From Dasypus novemcinctus (taxonomy: Eukaryota; Chordata; Mammalia; Cingulata; Dasypodidae), in NCBI RefSeq assembly GCF_030445035.2, contig NC_080677.1:28593513-28657512 (forward strand): a stretch of 64,000 nucleotides of DNA, written 5' to 3'. The position numbers were made by a program, and so were the translations under genes. The notes under the pieces are model-generated. The model was not told the DNA's origin. It worked only from the letters and a program-made list of their open reading frames with translations, and made no database searches. Below, in pieces: positions 1 through 9,908 of this stretch (positions within the stretch are counted from its first letter, which is position 1; each line of letters opens with the position of its first letter).

Positions 1-1313
1 GTGAATCCCTGGTCTTATTTTGAAAACTTAAGCTGGACAATTTTAAACACTGAGAATAAGTTGAACCAAATATCAAAGAGCTGTGAAAAAAAAATTAATA
101 GGAAAGAAAGAGAAATTAGCCATCAGAGTAAATTCACCAACATATTCAGATACCTAGACATCAGCAAAAAATTACAAGCCATACTAAGAAACAGGACAAG
201 ATGGCCCAGCCTAAAGAACAAACCAAATATCCTGAAGAGATATAGGATTTAATACAATTAATCAGTGATAATCACACAACTCGCCTAAATCATTCCAAAG
301 AATTTAAAGAAAATATGACTAAAGAAATAAAGGATATTAAGAAGAGACTGGGAGAGCATAAAGAATAATCTGAAAGCCTGCAAAGAAAAGTAACAGACCT
401 TATGGGAATGAAAGATACAATGGATGAGATTGAATATTCATTAAAGGCACATAAGAGCAGATTTGAATTACTTGAAGAAAGAATTAGTGATTTTGAAGAC
501 AGAACATCTGAACTGGAAAAGACAGGAGAACAGAAAGAGAAGAGAATGGAAAAAATAGAACAGAGTATCAGGGAATTGAACGACAACACAAAACACACAA
601 ACATTTGCATTAATCCCAAAAGGAGAAGAGGAATAGAAAAGGGACAGAAAGAACATTTGAGGAAATAATGACTGAAAACTTCCCAACCTTTATGAAGGGC
701 ATAAATATCAATATCCAAGAAGGCCAAAACACCCCAAACAATAAATCCAAATAGACCTACCCCAAGACACCTACTATTCAGAATGATAAATATCAGAGAT
801 AAAGATTCTGAAAGCAGAAAAAGAAAAGCAAAACATCACATATAAGGGAAACTCAATAAGATTAAGTGTCAACCTCTCATCAGAAACCATGGAGGCGAGA
901 AGAAAGTGGTTTGAGGTATTTAAGTACTGAAAGAGAAAAACTGCCAGCCAAGAATTCTATATCTGCCAAAGCTGTCCTTCAAAAATGAGGGTGAGTTCAA
1001 AGTCTTCACAGACAAACAAAAACTGATAGAATATGTTACCAAAAGACCAGATTTGCATGAGATACAGAAAGGGATGCTACAGCCTGAAAGGATCAAGGGT
1101 GAGAGATCTGGAAAAGAGTTTAGAAATGAAAGTTATTAGGAAGGGCAAACTAAAGGATAAGAAGACAGACAACAGAACGATATAACAGCATAGAGACAAA
1201 GGACAAAATGGAGGAAGTAAGTAATGCCTTTACAGTAACAACATTGAATGTTAATAGATTGAACTCCCCAATCAAAAGACATAGACTGATGGGATAGATC
1301 AAAAAAATATGAA
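1..1313 (+). mobile_element. L1 LINE fragment: ORF1 and start of ORF2, decayed
   Basis: Positions 402-668 keep an open 88-codon piece of an ORF1p-like coiled coil (LEERISDFEDR..LEK, then EKIEQSIRELNDN). The next 500 bases match the 3' part of L1 ORF1 (phrases such as GCCAGCCAAGAATTCTATAT). From about 1225 the start of ORF2 can be followed. Many stops and frameshifts make it non-functional. The host L1 continues after the SINE at 1314. Confidence 0.85.
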
Positions 1314-1692
1314 GGAAGCAGACTTGGCCCAGTGGTTAGGGCATCCGTCTACCACATGGGAGGTCCGCGGTTCAAACCCCGGGCCTCCTTGACCCATGTG
1401 GAGCTGGCGCATGCGCAGTGCTGATGCACGCAAGGAGTGCCCTGCCATGCAGGGGTGCCTCCTGCATAGGGGAGCCCCACGCCCAAGGAGTGCGCCCCGT
1501 AAGGAGAGCCGCCCAGTGCGAAAGAAAGTGCAGCCTGCCCAAGAATGGCGCCGCACACACGGAGAACTGACACAGCAAGATGACGCAACAGAAAGAGACA
1601 CACATTCCCATGCCGCTGACAACAGAAACAGACAAAGAAGAACACACAGCAAAATGGACACAGAGAACAGACAACCGGGGGGGGGGGGGCGG
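1314..1692 (+). mobile_element. DAS-SINE, long form, A-tail missing
   Basis: A tRNA-derived armadillo SINE. The A-box-like TGGCCCAGTGG and B-box GGTTCAAACCC are intact near the 5' end, followed by the long tRNA-unrelated body (CGCAGTGCTGATG, GTAAGGAGAGCCGCCC). It stops in a G-run at 1677-1693 without the AAATAAATAAA tail of its sisters, and L1 ORF2 resumes directly. No clear target duplication. Confidence 0.85.
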
Positions 1693-1850
1693 GAAATGAG
1701 CCATCTATATGTTGTCTACAAGAGACCCGTCTCAGACATAAGGACATAACCAGGTTAAAAGTGAAAGGTTGGAAAAAGGTATTCCATGCAAATAGAAACC
1801 AAAAAAGAGCTGGAGTAGACCAGATAAATGTAAAATAACATTATAGTATA
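1693..1850 (+). mobile_element. L1 ORF2 fragment (endonuclease part)
   Basis: Resumes the L1 split by the SINE before it: GCCATCTATATGTTGTCTAC and CAAGAGACCCGTCTCAGACA are typical of the L1 ORF2 endonuclease region. Homology fades near 1850. Confidence 0.75.
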
Positions 1851-2840
1851 TGAACAATAATTACTCAGAGTGACTGGCAAACTGTTCCTGTGATCAGTAT
1901 TCTATAATTTTTTTTCATACAAAACAAACATTTGCTTATAATTGAGGAGGACTGGAGAAGAGATATTTTTGGATACTTCATTTTTCTTGAACCCTTTCTT
2001 ACGCATACTCTTTAATTAAAATAATCTATCTGGATCAATAATGACTTAGCATGGCTACTGTTGAAGAAGATTTTGAGTTTTTCTGCCTCATAAAATTATG
2101 AGTTGGCAAATTGTTATCTGCTGTAATTCATTCCAATAAGATGGGAAGAATTCCCAAATAGGAATTTGATTATCTAGAAAGAATTATGGCCTAAATGGAA
2201 ATTAAATAACTAAAGCAATAATTTATTTCATTCTTAGAGATTATGCCCAATAGTTAGAGCTGTAATATACAAATTAAATTGTTATAATTAATTTCTATTA
2301 TATTAAAATTATTATTTACATTTATAAATGTTTGTGGCTATGCTATTTTTTATAATTGATTATATTAAACCTAACCTGGCCTTGCAGTCTTGTTTAAAAT
2401 GTTGTGATTTCTTTCATCTATTTTTCTATTTATTTTACAATTTTACAATAAAGGACTTTTTAACAGCTAAAAAAAGCTATTGATTATATACTTTGGATAG
2501 ATCATATGGTATGTGAATATATCTCAATAAAACTGCTTAATAAACAAATAAACAATTGAGCAAGAAAAGCCAGAAATAGCAGCTATGTACAGCAGGGGAA
2601 ACAGAGAAACAGAAAGATTGAAAGGTGAGGAATATTCTTGTTTGTTTGTCTGTTGTTTATTATTATTATTATTATTATTATTTTGAAATAATGAAAATGT
2701 TTTAATAATGATTGAAGTGATGAACACAAAACTATGTGATTATACCAAATACCATTGATTGTACACTTTGGATAAATTGCATGCTTTATTACTATGTATC
2801 AATAAAATCGATTTGTTTAAAGAAATAAAAGGGAAGAAAA
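1851..2840 (+). repeat. AT-rich stretch with two L1 3'-end-like modules
   Basis: No coding signal. 2470-2535 and 2708-2818 end in TATCTCAATAAA/TATCAATAAA and resemble L1 3' ends. The second module is close to a copy at 54581-54690. An (ATT)n microsatellite lies at about 2658-2684. The rest is unassigned. Confidence 0.45.
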
Positions 2841-2970
2841 ATTTCAAATCAGAAACATAAACTCACAACTAGGAAACAAAGAATAAGCTAAAACCAAAGC
2901 AAGTAAAGGAAGAAAATAACAATGATTAGGACAGAGAGAAATGAAGTAGAAAATTAAAAACCACAGAGAG
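2841..2970 (+). mobile_element. L1 ORF2 fragment, left flank of the SINE nest
   Basis: Matches the L1 ORF2 stretch just before the reverse transcriptase region (AAACCAAAGCAAGTAAAGGA, AATGAAGTAGAAAATTAAAA). It continues at 4345 after the nest. 2956-2970 is a target-site duplication of the following SINE. Confidence 0.7.
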
Positions 2971-3392
2971 GGAAGCGGACTTGGCCCAATGGATAGGTGT
3001 CTGCCTACCACATAGGAGGTCTGCGGTTCAAACCCTGGGCCTCCTTGACTCCTGTGGAGCTGGCCAGTGCGCAGTGCTGATGCACGCAAGGAGTGCCATG
3101 CCACGCGGGGGTGTCCCCCATGTAGGGGAGCCCCATGTACAAGGAGTGCACCCCGGAAGGAGAGCCGCCCAGGGTGAAAGAAAAGTGCAGCCTGCCCAAT
3201 AATGGTGCCGCACACACAGAGAGCTGACACAGCAAGATGACGCAACAAAAAGAAACACAGATTCCCGGTGCTGCTGATAAGGATAGAAGCGGTCACAAAA
3301 GAACATGCAGCAAATGGACACAGAGAGCAGACAACTGGGGGCGAGGGGGAAAGGGGAGAAAAATAAATAAAAAATACATCTTTAAAAAAAAA
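2971..3392 (+). mobile_element. DAS-SINE, long form, with 15-bp target duplication
   Basis: Full length, from GGAAGCGGACTTGGCCC to the A-tail. Intact B-box GGTTCAAACCC and tail AAATAAATAAAAAATACATC then A-run. The flanks AAAAACCACAGAGAG (2956-2970) and AAAAACCATAGAGAG (3393-3407) differ at one base. Confidence 0.92.
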
Positions 3393-3408
3393 AAAAACCA
3401 TAGAGAGA

Positions 3409-4334
3409 GGGAAGTGGTTGTGATCAGGTGACTGGGCTCTCGCCCACCACATGGGAGGTTGCTGGTTTGTGACCCCAGTACCTCGTACAGAAGACAGCAG
3501 GCTGGTGTGACAGGCAGGCACAGTAAGCTGACATGACATGGGATACAAGAAGAGGGAACATAATAAGAGACACAACAAAGTGAGGAGCAGAGGTTCTTGG
3601 TACCTCCTAAAGAAGACAGTGAGCTGATACCATGGGCAGGTGCGGCAAGCTGAGGCAACAAGACGACGCAACAAGAGACTCCAGGTAGAAAAACAGTGAG
3701 AGATGGGAAGCGGACTTGGCCCAGTGGTTAGGGTGTCTGTCTACCACATGGGAGGTCCACGGTTCAAACCCCGGGCCTCCTTGACCCGTGTGGAGCTGGC
3801 CCACATGCAGTGCTGACATGCGCAAGAAGTGCCCCGCCACGCAGGGGTGTCCCTCACGTAGGGGAGCCCCACGGACAAGGAGTGTGCCCCGTAAGGAGAG
3901 CCGCCCAGCACGAAAGAAAGTGCAGCCTGCCCAAGAATGGTGCAGCACACACGGAGAGCTGACACAACAAGATGACGCAACAAAAAGAAACACAGATACC
4001 CGTGCCGCTGACAATAACAGAAGCAGACAAAAGAAGAACACACAGCAAATAGACACAGAGAACAAAGAACAGACAACAGTGCGGGGTGGGGGGGGGAGAG
4101 AAATAAATAAAATAAATAAATCTTTAAAAAAAAATAAACAGTGAGAGACATAACAAAGCAGGGAGCAGAGGTGGCTCAAATGATTAGGCACCTCCCTCCC
4201 ACATCAGAGGTCCCAGTTTGGCTCCTGGTGCCTCCTAAAAAGAAACAAGGAAGATGAACAGACATAACAAGTGCAAACAACAAAGGGGGTGGGGAGAAAT
4301 AAATAAATAAAATATACCTTTAAAAATAAAAAAT
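3409..4334 (+). mobile_element. Multi-module tRNA-derived SINE, older DAS type, interrupted at 3691-4148
   Basis: Three related head-to-tail modules can be seen: 3409-3560 (with CACCACATGGGAGGT), about 3568-3690, and 4149-4320 (with CACATCAGAGGTCCC). Each ends in CCTCCTAAA..-like and ACACAACAA-like phrases. CATAGAGAGA flanks the whole element at 3399-3408 and 4335-4344. A younger DAS-SINE sits inside it. Module limits are approximate. Confidence 0.75.
3704..4135 (+). mobile_element. DAS-SINE, long form, with perfect 13-bp target duplication
   Basis: Full-length copy. A-box-like TGGCCCAGTGG at 3717-3727, B-box GGTTCAAACCC at 3761-3771, A-rich tail. The perfect duplication AAACAGTGAGAGA at 3691-3703 and 4136-4148 shows that it jumped into the older multi-module SINE. 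Confidence 0.95.
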
Positions 4335-4344
4335 CATAGAGAGA

Positions 4345-7300
4345 ATCAACAAAACTGAAACTTTATCTGGGATTAACAAAGGAAAAAACAGAGAATGGAA
4401 ACAACTATAAGCAGAAATAAAGGGGAGACATTACTATCAACCCCACAAAAATAAAAAAGGATTATAAGAGGATACAATGAACAAATGTACACCAACCAAC
4501 CAGATAACCTGGATGAAATGGGCAAATTCCTAGAAACACATAAACTACCTACACTGACTCAAGAAGAAACAGAAAATCTCAACAGACCAATAACAACAAC
4601 ATGTTGAATCAGTAATCAAAAGTGTCCCAACAAAGTAAAGCCCACGACAAAATGGCTTCATTTGTAAATTTTACCAAATACTTCAAGAATTAACACCAAT
4701 ACTGCTCGAACTCTTCCAAAAAAAAAAAAAAAAACACTTCCCAACTCATTCTATGGGTCCAAAATTACCCTAATACTAAAGATAGATTAAAATAATGAAA
4801 AGAAAATTACAGACCAATATCCCTTATGAACATAGATGCAAAAATTCTCAACAAAATAACAGCAAACCAAATCCAACAACACTTTTCAAAAAATGATACA
4901 CCATGATCAAGTGAGATTTATCTAAGGCATGCAAGGTTGCTCTAACATAACAAAAATCAATTAATGTAACACACCCCATTAACAAAATGAAAAGGGGGAA
5001 ATAAGCGCATAATGTCCACTGATGCAGAAAAAACATTTGACAAAATTCAGCACCCCTTCTTCATTAAAAAAATAAGAAGAAGAACGCTTAGAAAACTAGG
5101 AATAGAAGGGAACTAACTCAACATGATAAAGAGCACATATGAAAAAAAAACAGCTAATATCCTACCTAATGGTGAAAAACTGAAAGCTTTCCCCCAAAGA
5201 TCAGGAACAAGACAAGGATTCCCATGGTCACCACTATTATTCAACATTGTACTGGAAGATCTAGTCAGAGCAATTACACAAGTAAAAGAAATAAAACTCA
5301 TCCAAATTGGAAAAGGAAGAAGCAAAATTTATCCTATTTGCAGATAACATGATCCTATTTATAGAAAATCCTGAAAAATCCACAACAGAGCTACTAGAAC
5401 TAAAAAATTAATTAAGCAACATGGTGAAGTAAAATATCAACATGAAAAACTCAGTAGAATTTCTATACACTAGTAATGAACAGTCTGAAAAGGAAATCAA
5501 GAAATATTTCCATTTACAATAGCAAATAAAAGAATGAAATATCTAGGGATAAATTTTACCAAGGATGTACACAGAAAACTACAAAACATTGCTAAAAGAA
5601 ATTAAAGAAGACCTAAATAAATGAAAAACATTCCATGTTCATGGATTGGAAGACTAAATATTGTTAAGATGTCAATTCTATCCAAAGTGATATCCAGATC
5701 CAATGCAATAACAATCAAAATGCCAACAGCCTTCATTACAGAAATGGAAAAGCCAACCATGAAATTTATATGGAAAGGTAAAGGGCCCTGAACAGTCAAA
5801 GTCACCTTGAAAAAGAAGAATGAAGTTGGAGGATTCACACTCCATATTTTAAATGTTATTACAAAGCTACAATAATCAGAACAGCATGGTAGAGTACAAG
5901 GATGGACATATAAACCAATGGAATTGAACTGAGAGTTCAGAAATCAATCCACACATCCATAACCAACTGATTTTTGACAAGCATGCCAAGTCAACTAAAC
6001 TGGGAAAGAAAAGACTTGTCAACAAATGGTGTGGGAAAACTGGCAAAACAATGAAAGTAGAATCCTACCTAACATCATATAAAAAACTAACTTAAAATGG
6101 ATCAAAGACCAAAATATAAGAACCAAAACTATAAAATTCCTAAAGAAAACATAGAGAAGCATTTTCCAGACTTTGTATTAGGTAATGGTTCCTTAGACTT
6201 TATACCCAAAGCATAAAAAGAAAAAAGAAATGGGAATTCATTAATATTCAAAATTTTTGTGCATCAAAGAATTCATCATGAAAGCAAAAAGACAAGCTAC
6301 AGAATGGGAGAAAATATTTGGAAGCCACATATCCAATAAGGTCTTAATATCCAGAATATATAAGGAAATCCTATAACTCAAAATGAAAAGAGAAACAACG
6401 CAATTAAAAAATGGGCAAAAGACTTGAATAAACACTTCTTTAAAGAAGATATACAATCTATGTATCTTTAAAAAAAAAAAGCAATTAAATTTTAAAAATT
6501 CAAAAAAAAGAAGACATACAATACAAACAGACAAAAAGCACATGAAAAGATGTTCAACATTTTTAACTATTAAGGAAATGCATATCGAAACCACATACCA
6601 TTTCACACCCACTAAAATCACTACTATTTTTTAAAAATGGAAAATAGCAAGTAAGAGGATTTAGAGAAATAGGAAACTTCATGCATTGTTGGTGGGAATG
6701 TAAATGGCATCTTGACTGTGGAAAATGGTTTGGTGGTTCCTTAGTAAATAAGTATAAAACTACCACTTGACCTGGCAATCCCACTTCTAGGTATATACAC
6801 AAAAGAATTGAAAGCAAGGACTCAAACAGATATTTGAACTCCGATGCTCATAAAGCCATTATTCACAATTGCCAAAAGATGGAAACAACTCAAGTGTCCA
6901 TCAACAAATTAATGGATAAACAACATGTGGGATATATGTACACTGGAATATTATTCATCTATAAAAAGGCATGAAATTCTGATACATGCAACAACACAGA
7001 TAGATCTTGAAGATACGTTGAGTGAAATAAGCTAGACACAAAATGACTAATGTTTGTGATCTCACTGATAGGAAATAATTGGAATAAGCAAATTGATTGT
7101 ATAAGAAACTAGAATACAGGTTACCAGGGGTCAGGGTGGGAGAAGGGAATGGGAGTTAAGGCTTAATTGGCACAGATTTCTGTTTGGGATGATGGAAAAG
7201 TTTTGGTAATAGATGACAGTGGTGTGAATCTAATTAACAGCATGGAACTACATATTTGAATCTGATTAAAAGGTAAAATTTTAGGTTATATATATGTTAC

Positions 7301-7570
7301 CAGAATAAATATTGTTTTAAAAACATCGTAGAACCATAAAACACAAACAATGATCCCTAATGCAACCCTAAATTGATAATAATACAAATATAATAATATT
7401 GTTTCATCATTTGTAACAAAGGTACCACACTAATACAAAGTATTAATAGGAAAAACTGTGGTGGTGGTGTTTGCAGGGGGTGAGTATGTGGGAAGTCTGT
7501 ATTTTCTGAATGATTTTTCTGTAAACCTATAACTTCTCTAATAAAAAATTATAAAATTTTTAAGAAGAAA
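4345..7570 (+). mobile_element. L1 LINE: ORF2 reverse transcriptase remnants to 3' UTR
   Basis: Continues the L1 of 1-2970. Recognisable phrases run in L1 order: the pre-RT region (AATCTCAACAGACCAATAAC), the RT core (5123-5347 keeps a frame with [24 protein letters not shown], here broken into a short ORF), the C-terminal region (GGAATATTATTCATCTATAA near 6950) and the 3' UTR ending CTAATAAAAAATTATAAAATT near 7555. Many stops and indels; no intact ORF. Confidence 0.85.
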
Positions 7571-8989
7571 GATTCGGGACCCCTGATTACACGAATTATA
7601 CCTTATGTTTTTCACATCACTTTGCTCATAATAAATGCAGTTTATATGAATCTAGATACCATTTTTCAAAATCTCAGTTTTATATATCCTTTTTCATCTA
7701 TTTCATACTTAATAGGGAAAAACAAATTACTGGGAAGATCAACATGATTTTCCAGGAATCACACTAGCTTTGTGCTGATGAATACCAAAACTATTACACA
7801 ATAGATGGACTAATTAATATAGTTTCTGTAAAATATGAGCTCTAATTCATTGTATAACCGCTAGTAACTATTGTATAAATCAAATAATAGGGCACTTATC
7901 AAGGTCTAATGAAAATATCTTAAGTATGGTAAGATAATAGTTACCTTAGGGAGGTGATATTATAGTGAAGAAAGAAAAATTGACTTGAATGGCAATGATA
8001 CCCCTGGGAAATTAGGTAAAGTTGCCTTTAGATAAAAATCTCAATGCATCAGAATCATTCGTTGCCTTTTCTGGTTAACTGTCTCACTTGCTGAAAATCT
8101 TTCTAAAATGTACAGTTCACTCTCCTTAAAATACAACAAACGGAGAGTTACTGAATATCTGCACCAGGGCAAAGTCTTCTTTCTACAGGACTTTGCCTGA
8201 GCACACATAAGATGGAGGCGCCTGAGTGCTACCCCCAATCCGAGGGCAAAGGTAACGTATCAGGTGGCTTTACACAGCCTCCATAGGGATTCGTCTGACT
8301 GCCACTGTCCTTTTCTCCTTAAGGGGAAGTACAAGAAATTCTGGCCACCTGAGGGCTCCCACTGTTAGGGTGCCAGTGAGCTGAGGTCCTTAGGTTTGCC
8401 TGAAATTCCATCCTTTCCTTTAGGGAGATGCAACCTGACCTCTGGTACAGACTCAGGTTCTGATGTTCCTCTAAGAGTTTCAGAAGCAGCCTTGGAGGGG
8501 TACACTTCAAACAACTGTGACAACCGTTACCACAGTAGGATTGGGAATTGCAAGCCCTCAGTTCTAGAGCACATCCCTAACCTGTAATGACTGTGAAACC
8601 TTGGATATGCCACAATTCTCGGGCTCACAGCGGCCCCAGGCGGGGTTCCCCCTAGGTCAGTGGTTCAAATACTGCCCAGCTGGGACCCGAGGGGCTGCCA
8701 CAGCAGGTAAGGGAGGTAGGCCGGGAAGGCAGCACCTCCTCACGCCCCTTCAACAGAGCAGCCTCCCGTTTTTGTTCTGCATATTTCACTTCTGCATGAG
8801 ATATCATTTTATTGCTTTGAGGAGATAAAATTGGGATAAACACTGAACTACATAGGCATCAGTTTCTTTCTAACTCTGACACTGTCCAACCACAAGACAA
8901 TGTCTGCCAGGGAGCTCAATCTTAAATATAATTATAGAGGATTCTGTATCCACAACAGAAAGAGCAATTTATTAAGAAGTATCATTCCA

Positions 8990-9270
8990 TTCACCCATAT
9001 AGTCCTTCACTAATCCGTTTATTCCAAAACAACATACTGACTACACATTAATTATGTCAGCAGACATGCTCGGCATGGGGATGCCATAATGAGCAATGGA
9101 CACACCGTCTCAGGCCTCCTGCTTCATCCAAGTAGTGGGGGAGGCAGACACTAATTTTACAGTCACACAAATATTTTTTTACAAACTCGATAAGCACAGT
9201 GAAGGAAAACTTTAGGGTGCATGAAAGTCTGTAATAGCAAGGGGGGGAGCAAGTCTGGGGGATCAGGGAA
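8990..9270 (-). repeat. Old dispersed repeat fragment, antisense
   Basis: Resembles the L2-end-like repeat found at 11265 and 17395: a target-like CATTCA region, then gagcaatggaca..acacaaata phrasing and an AGGGAAGGC segment. Family not assigned with certainty. Confidence 0.35.
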
Positions 9271-9552
9271 GGCCCCCCCCAACCCTCAACTCTAAGGCAC
9301 CTGGGTTAGTTCGACCCAAGCCCCACTTCTGCCTGAATTACAAGACTCAGTAGACTTCAGAATACGGTATTACTCAGAACTGAAGAAGGAAAATCTTACA
9401 TAGGCAGGGAATGGAAAATCTTAATACAGCCGAACACTTAAGAATATATTCTTAAGTACAGTCTGACTAAAACTAGCCTCATGGGGGAAGGGGCGAGTGC
9501 AGGGAATAACTGTTGATCAAAGGATCTGGTTCAAAATGAGCCTGACGACCAT

Positions 9553-9590
9553 GCACACGCACACACATGCACACGCACACACACTGCCTG
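9553..9590 (+). repeat. CACACG/CACACA simple repeat
   Basis: Alternating CACACG, CACACA and CATGCA units; purine-pyrimidine alternation over about 38 bases. Confidence 0.8.
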
Positions 9591-9788
9591 ACGAATGCTA
9601 GGAAACCAACTCACGCCTGGGATTTATCAGCACATGGCTTGGCCTGTTTTTCCCTGACCACAGATACCACAAACCAGAAGTTCCCGGGCCTCCCACACAC
9701 ACGTCTCTGATGGGCTGGTGGGGCCCACACGTGTTTTGATACCACCCAGCTCAGTCCCAGACGCCACACGACACCTAGATGCACATAC

Positions 9789-9908
9789 CTTGTTCTCTTT
9801 GTAGAGAAATTCAAGATGCAGAACCTTGCGCAAATCATTTCTGCTGTTTATGCTGAGATCAGAACGTGGGCGCTCCTGATCCATGATCAAACACGTCTTC
9901 TTTAAGCC
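9789..9908 (-). CDS. MINDY4: MINDY4 coding exon 2
   Basis: 40 codons between acceptor CTTCCCTCAG|GGC and donor AACAAG|GTATG, phase 0 at both ends. It encodes the basic, conserved N-terminal segment with [13 protein letters not shown] and [17 protein letters not shown]. Confidence 0.94.

Larger units (their letters stand above)
7571..9788 (-). other. MINDY4: MINDY4 intron 2, right part
   Basis: Mostly unassigned single-copy-looking sequence. An antisense L2-like or old dispersed repeat lies at about 8990-9270 (TTTATTCC.., GCAGACACTAATTTTACAG) and a CACACG-type simple repeat at 9553-9590. No exon beyond exon 2 was found. Confidence 0.7.

Noticed and set aside
402-668. Coiled-coil protein gene
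   Set aside because: It is a remnant of L1 ORF1 within a longer, broken L1.
3717-3771. tRNA gene suggested by A- and B-box motifs in the DAS-SINEs
   Set aside because: The boxes belong to SINEs with long tRNA-unrelated bodies, A-tails and target duplications. No complete cloverleaf is expected to be functional.
1-9788. Further MINDY4 exons on the minus strand
   Set aside because: No frame with splice sites resembling the next MINDY4 exon was found; most of the stretch is L1 and SINE.
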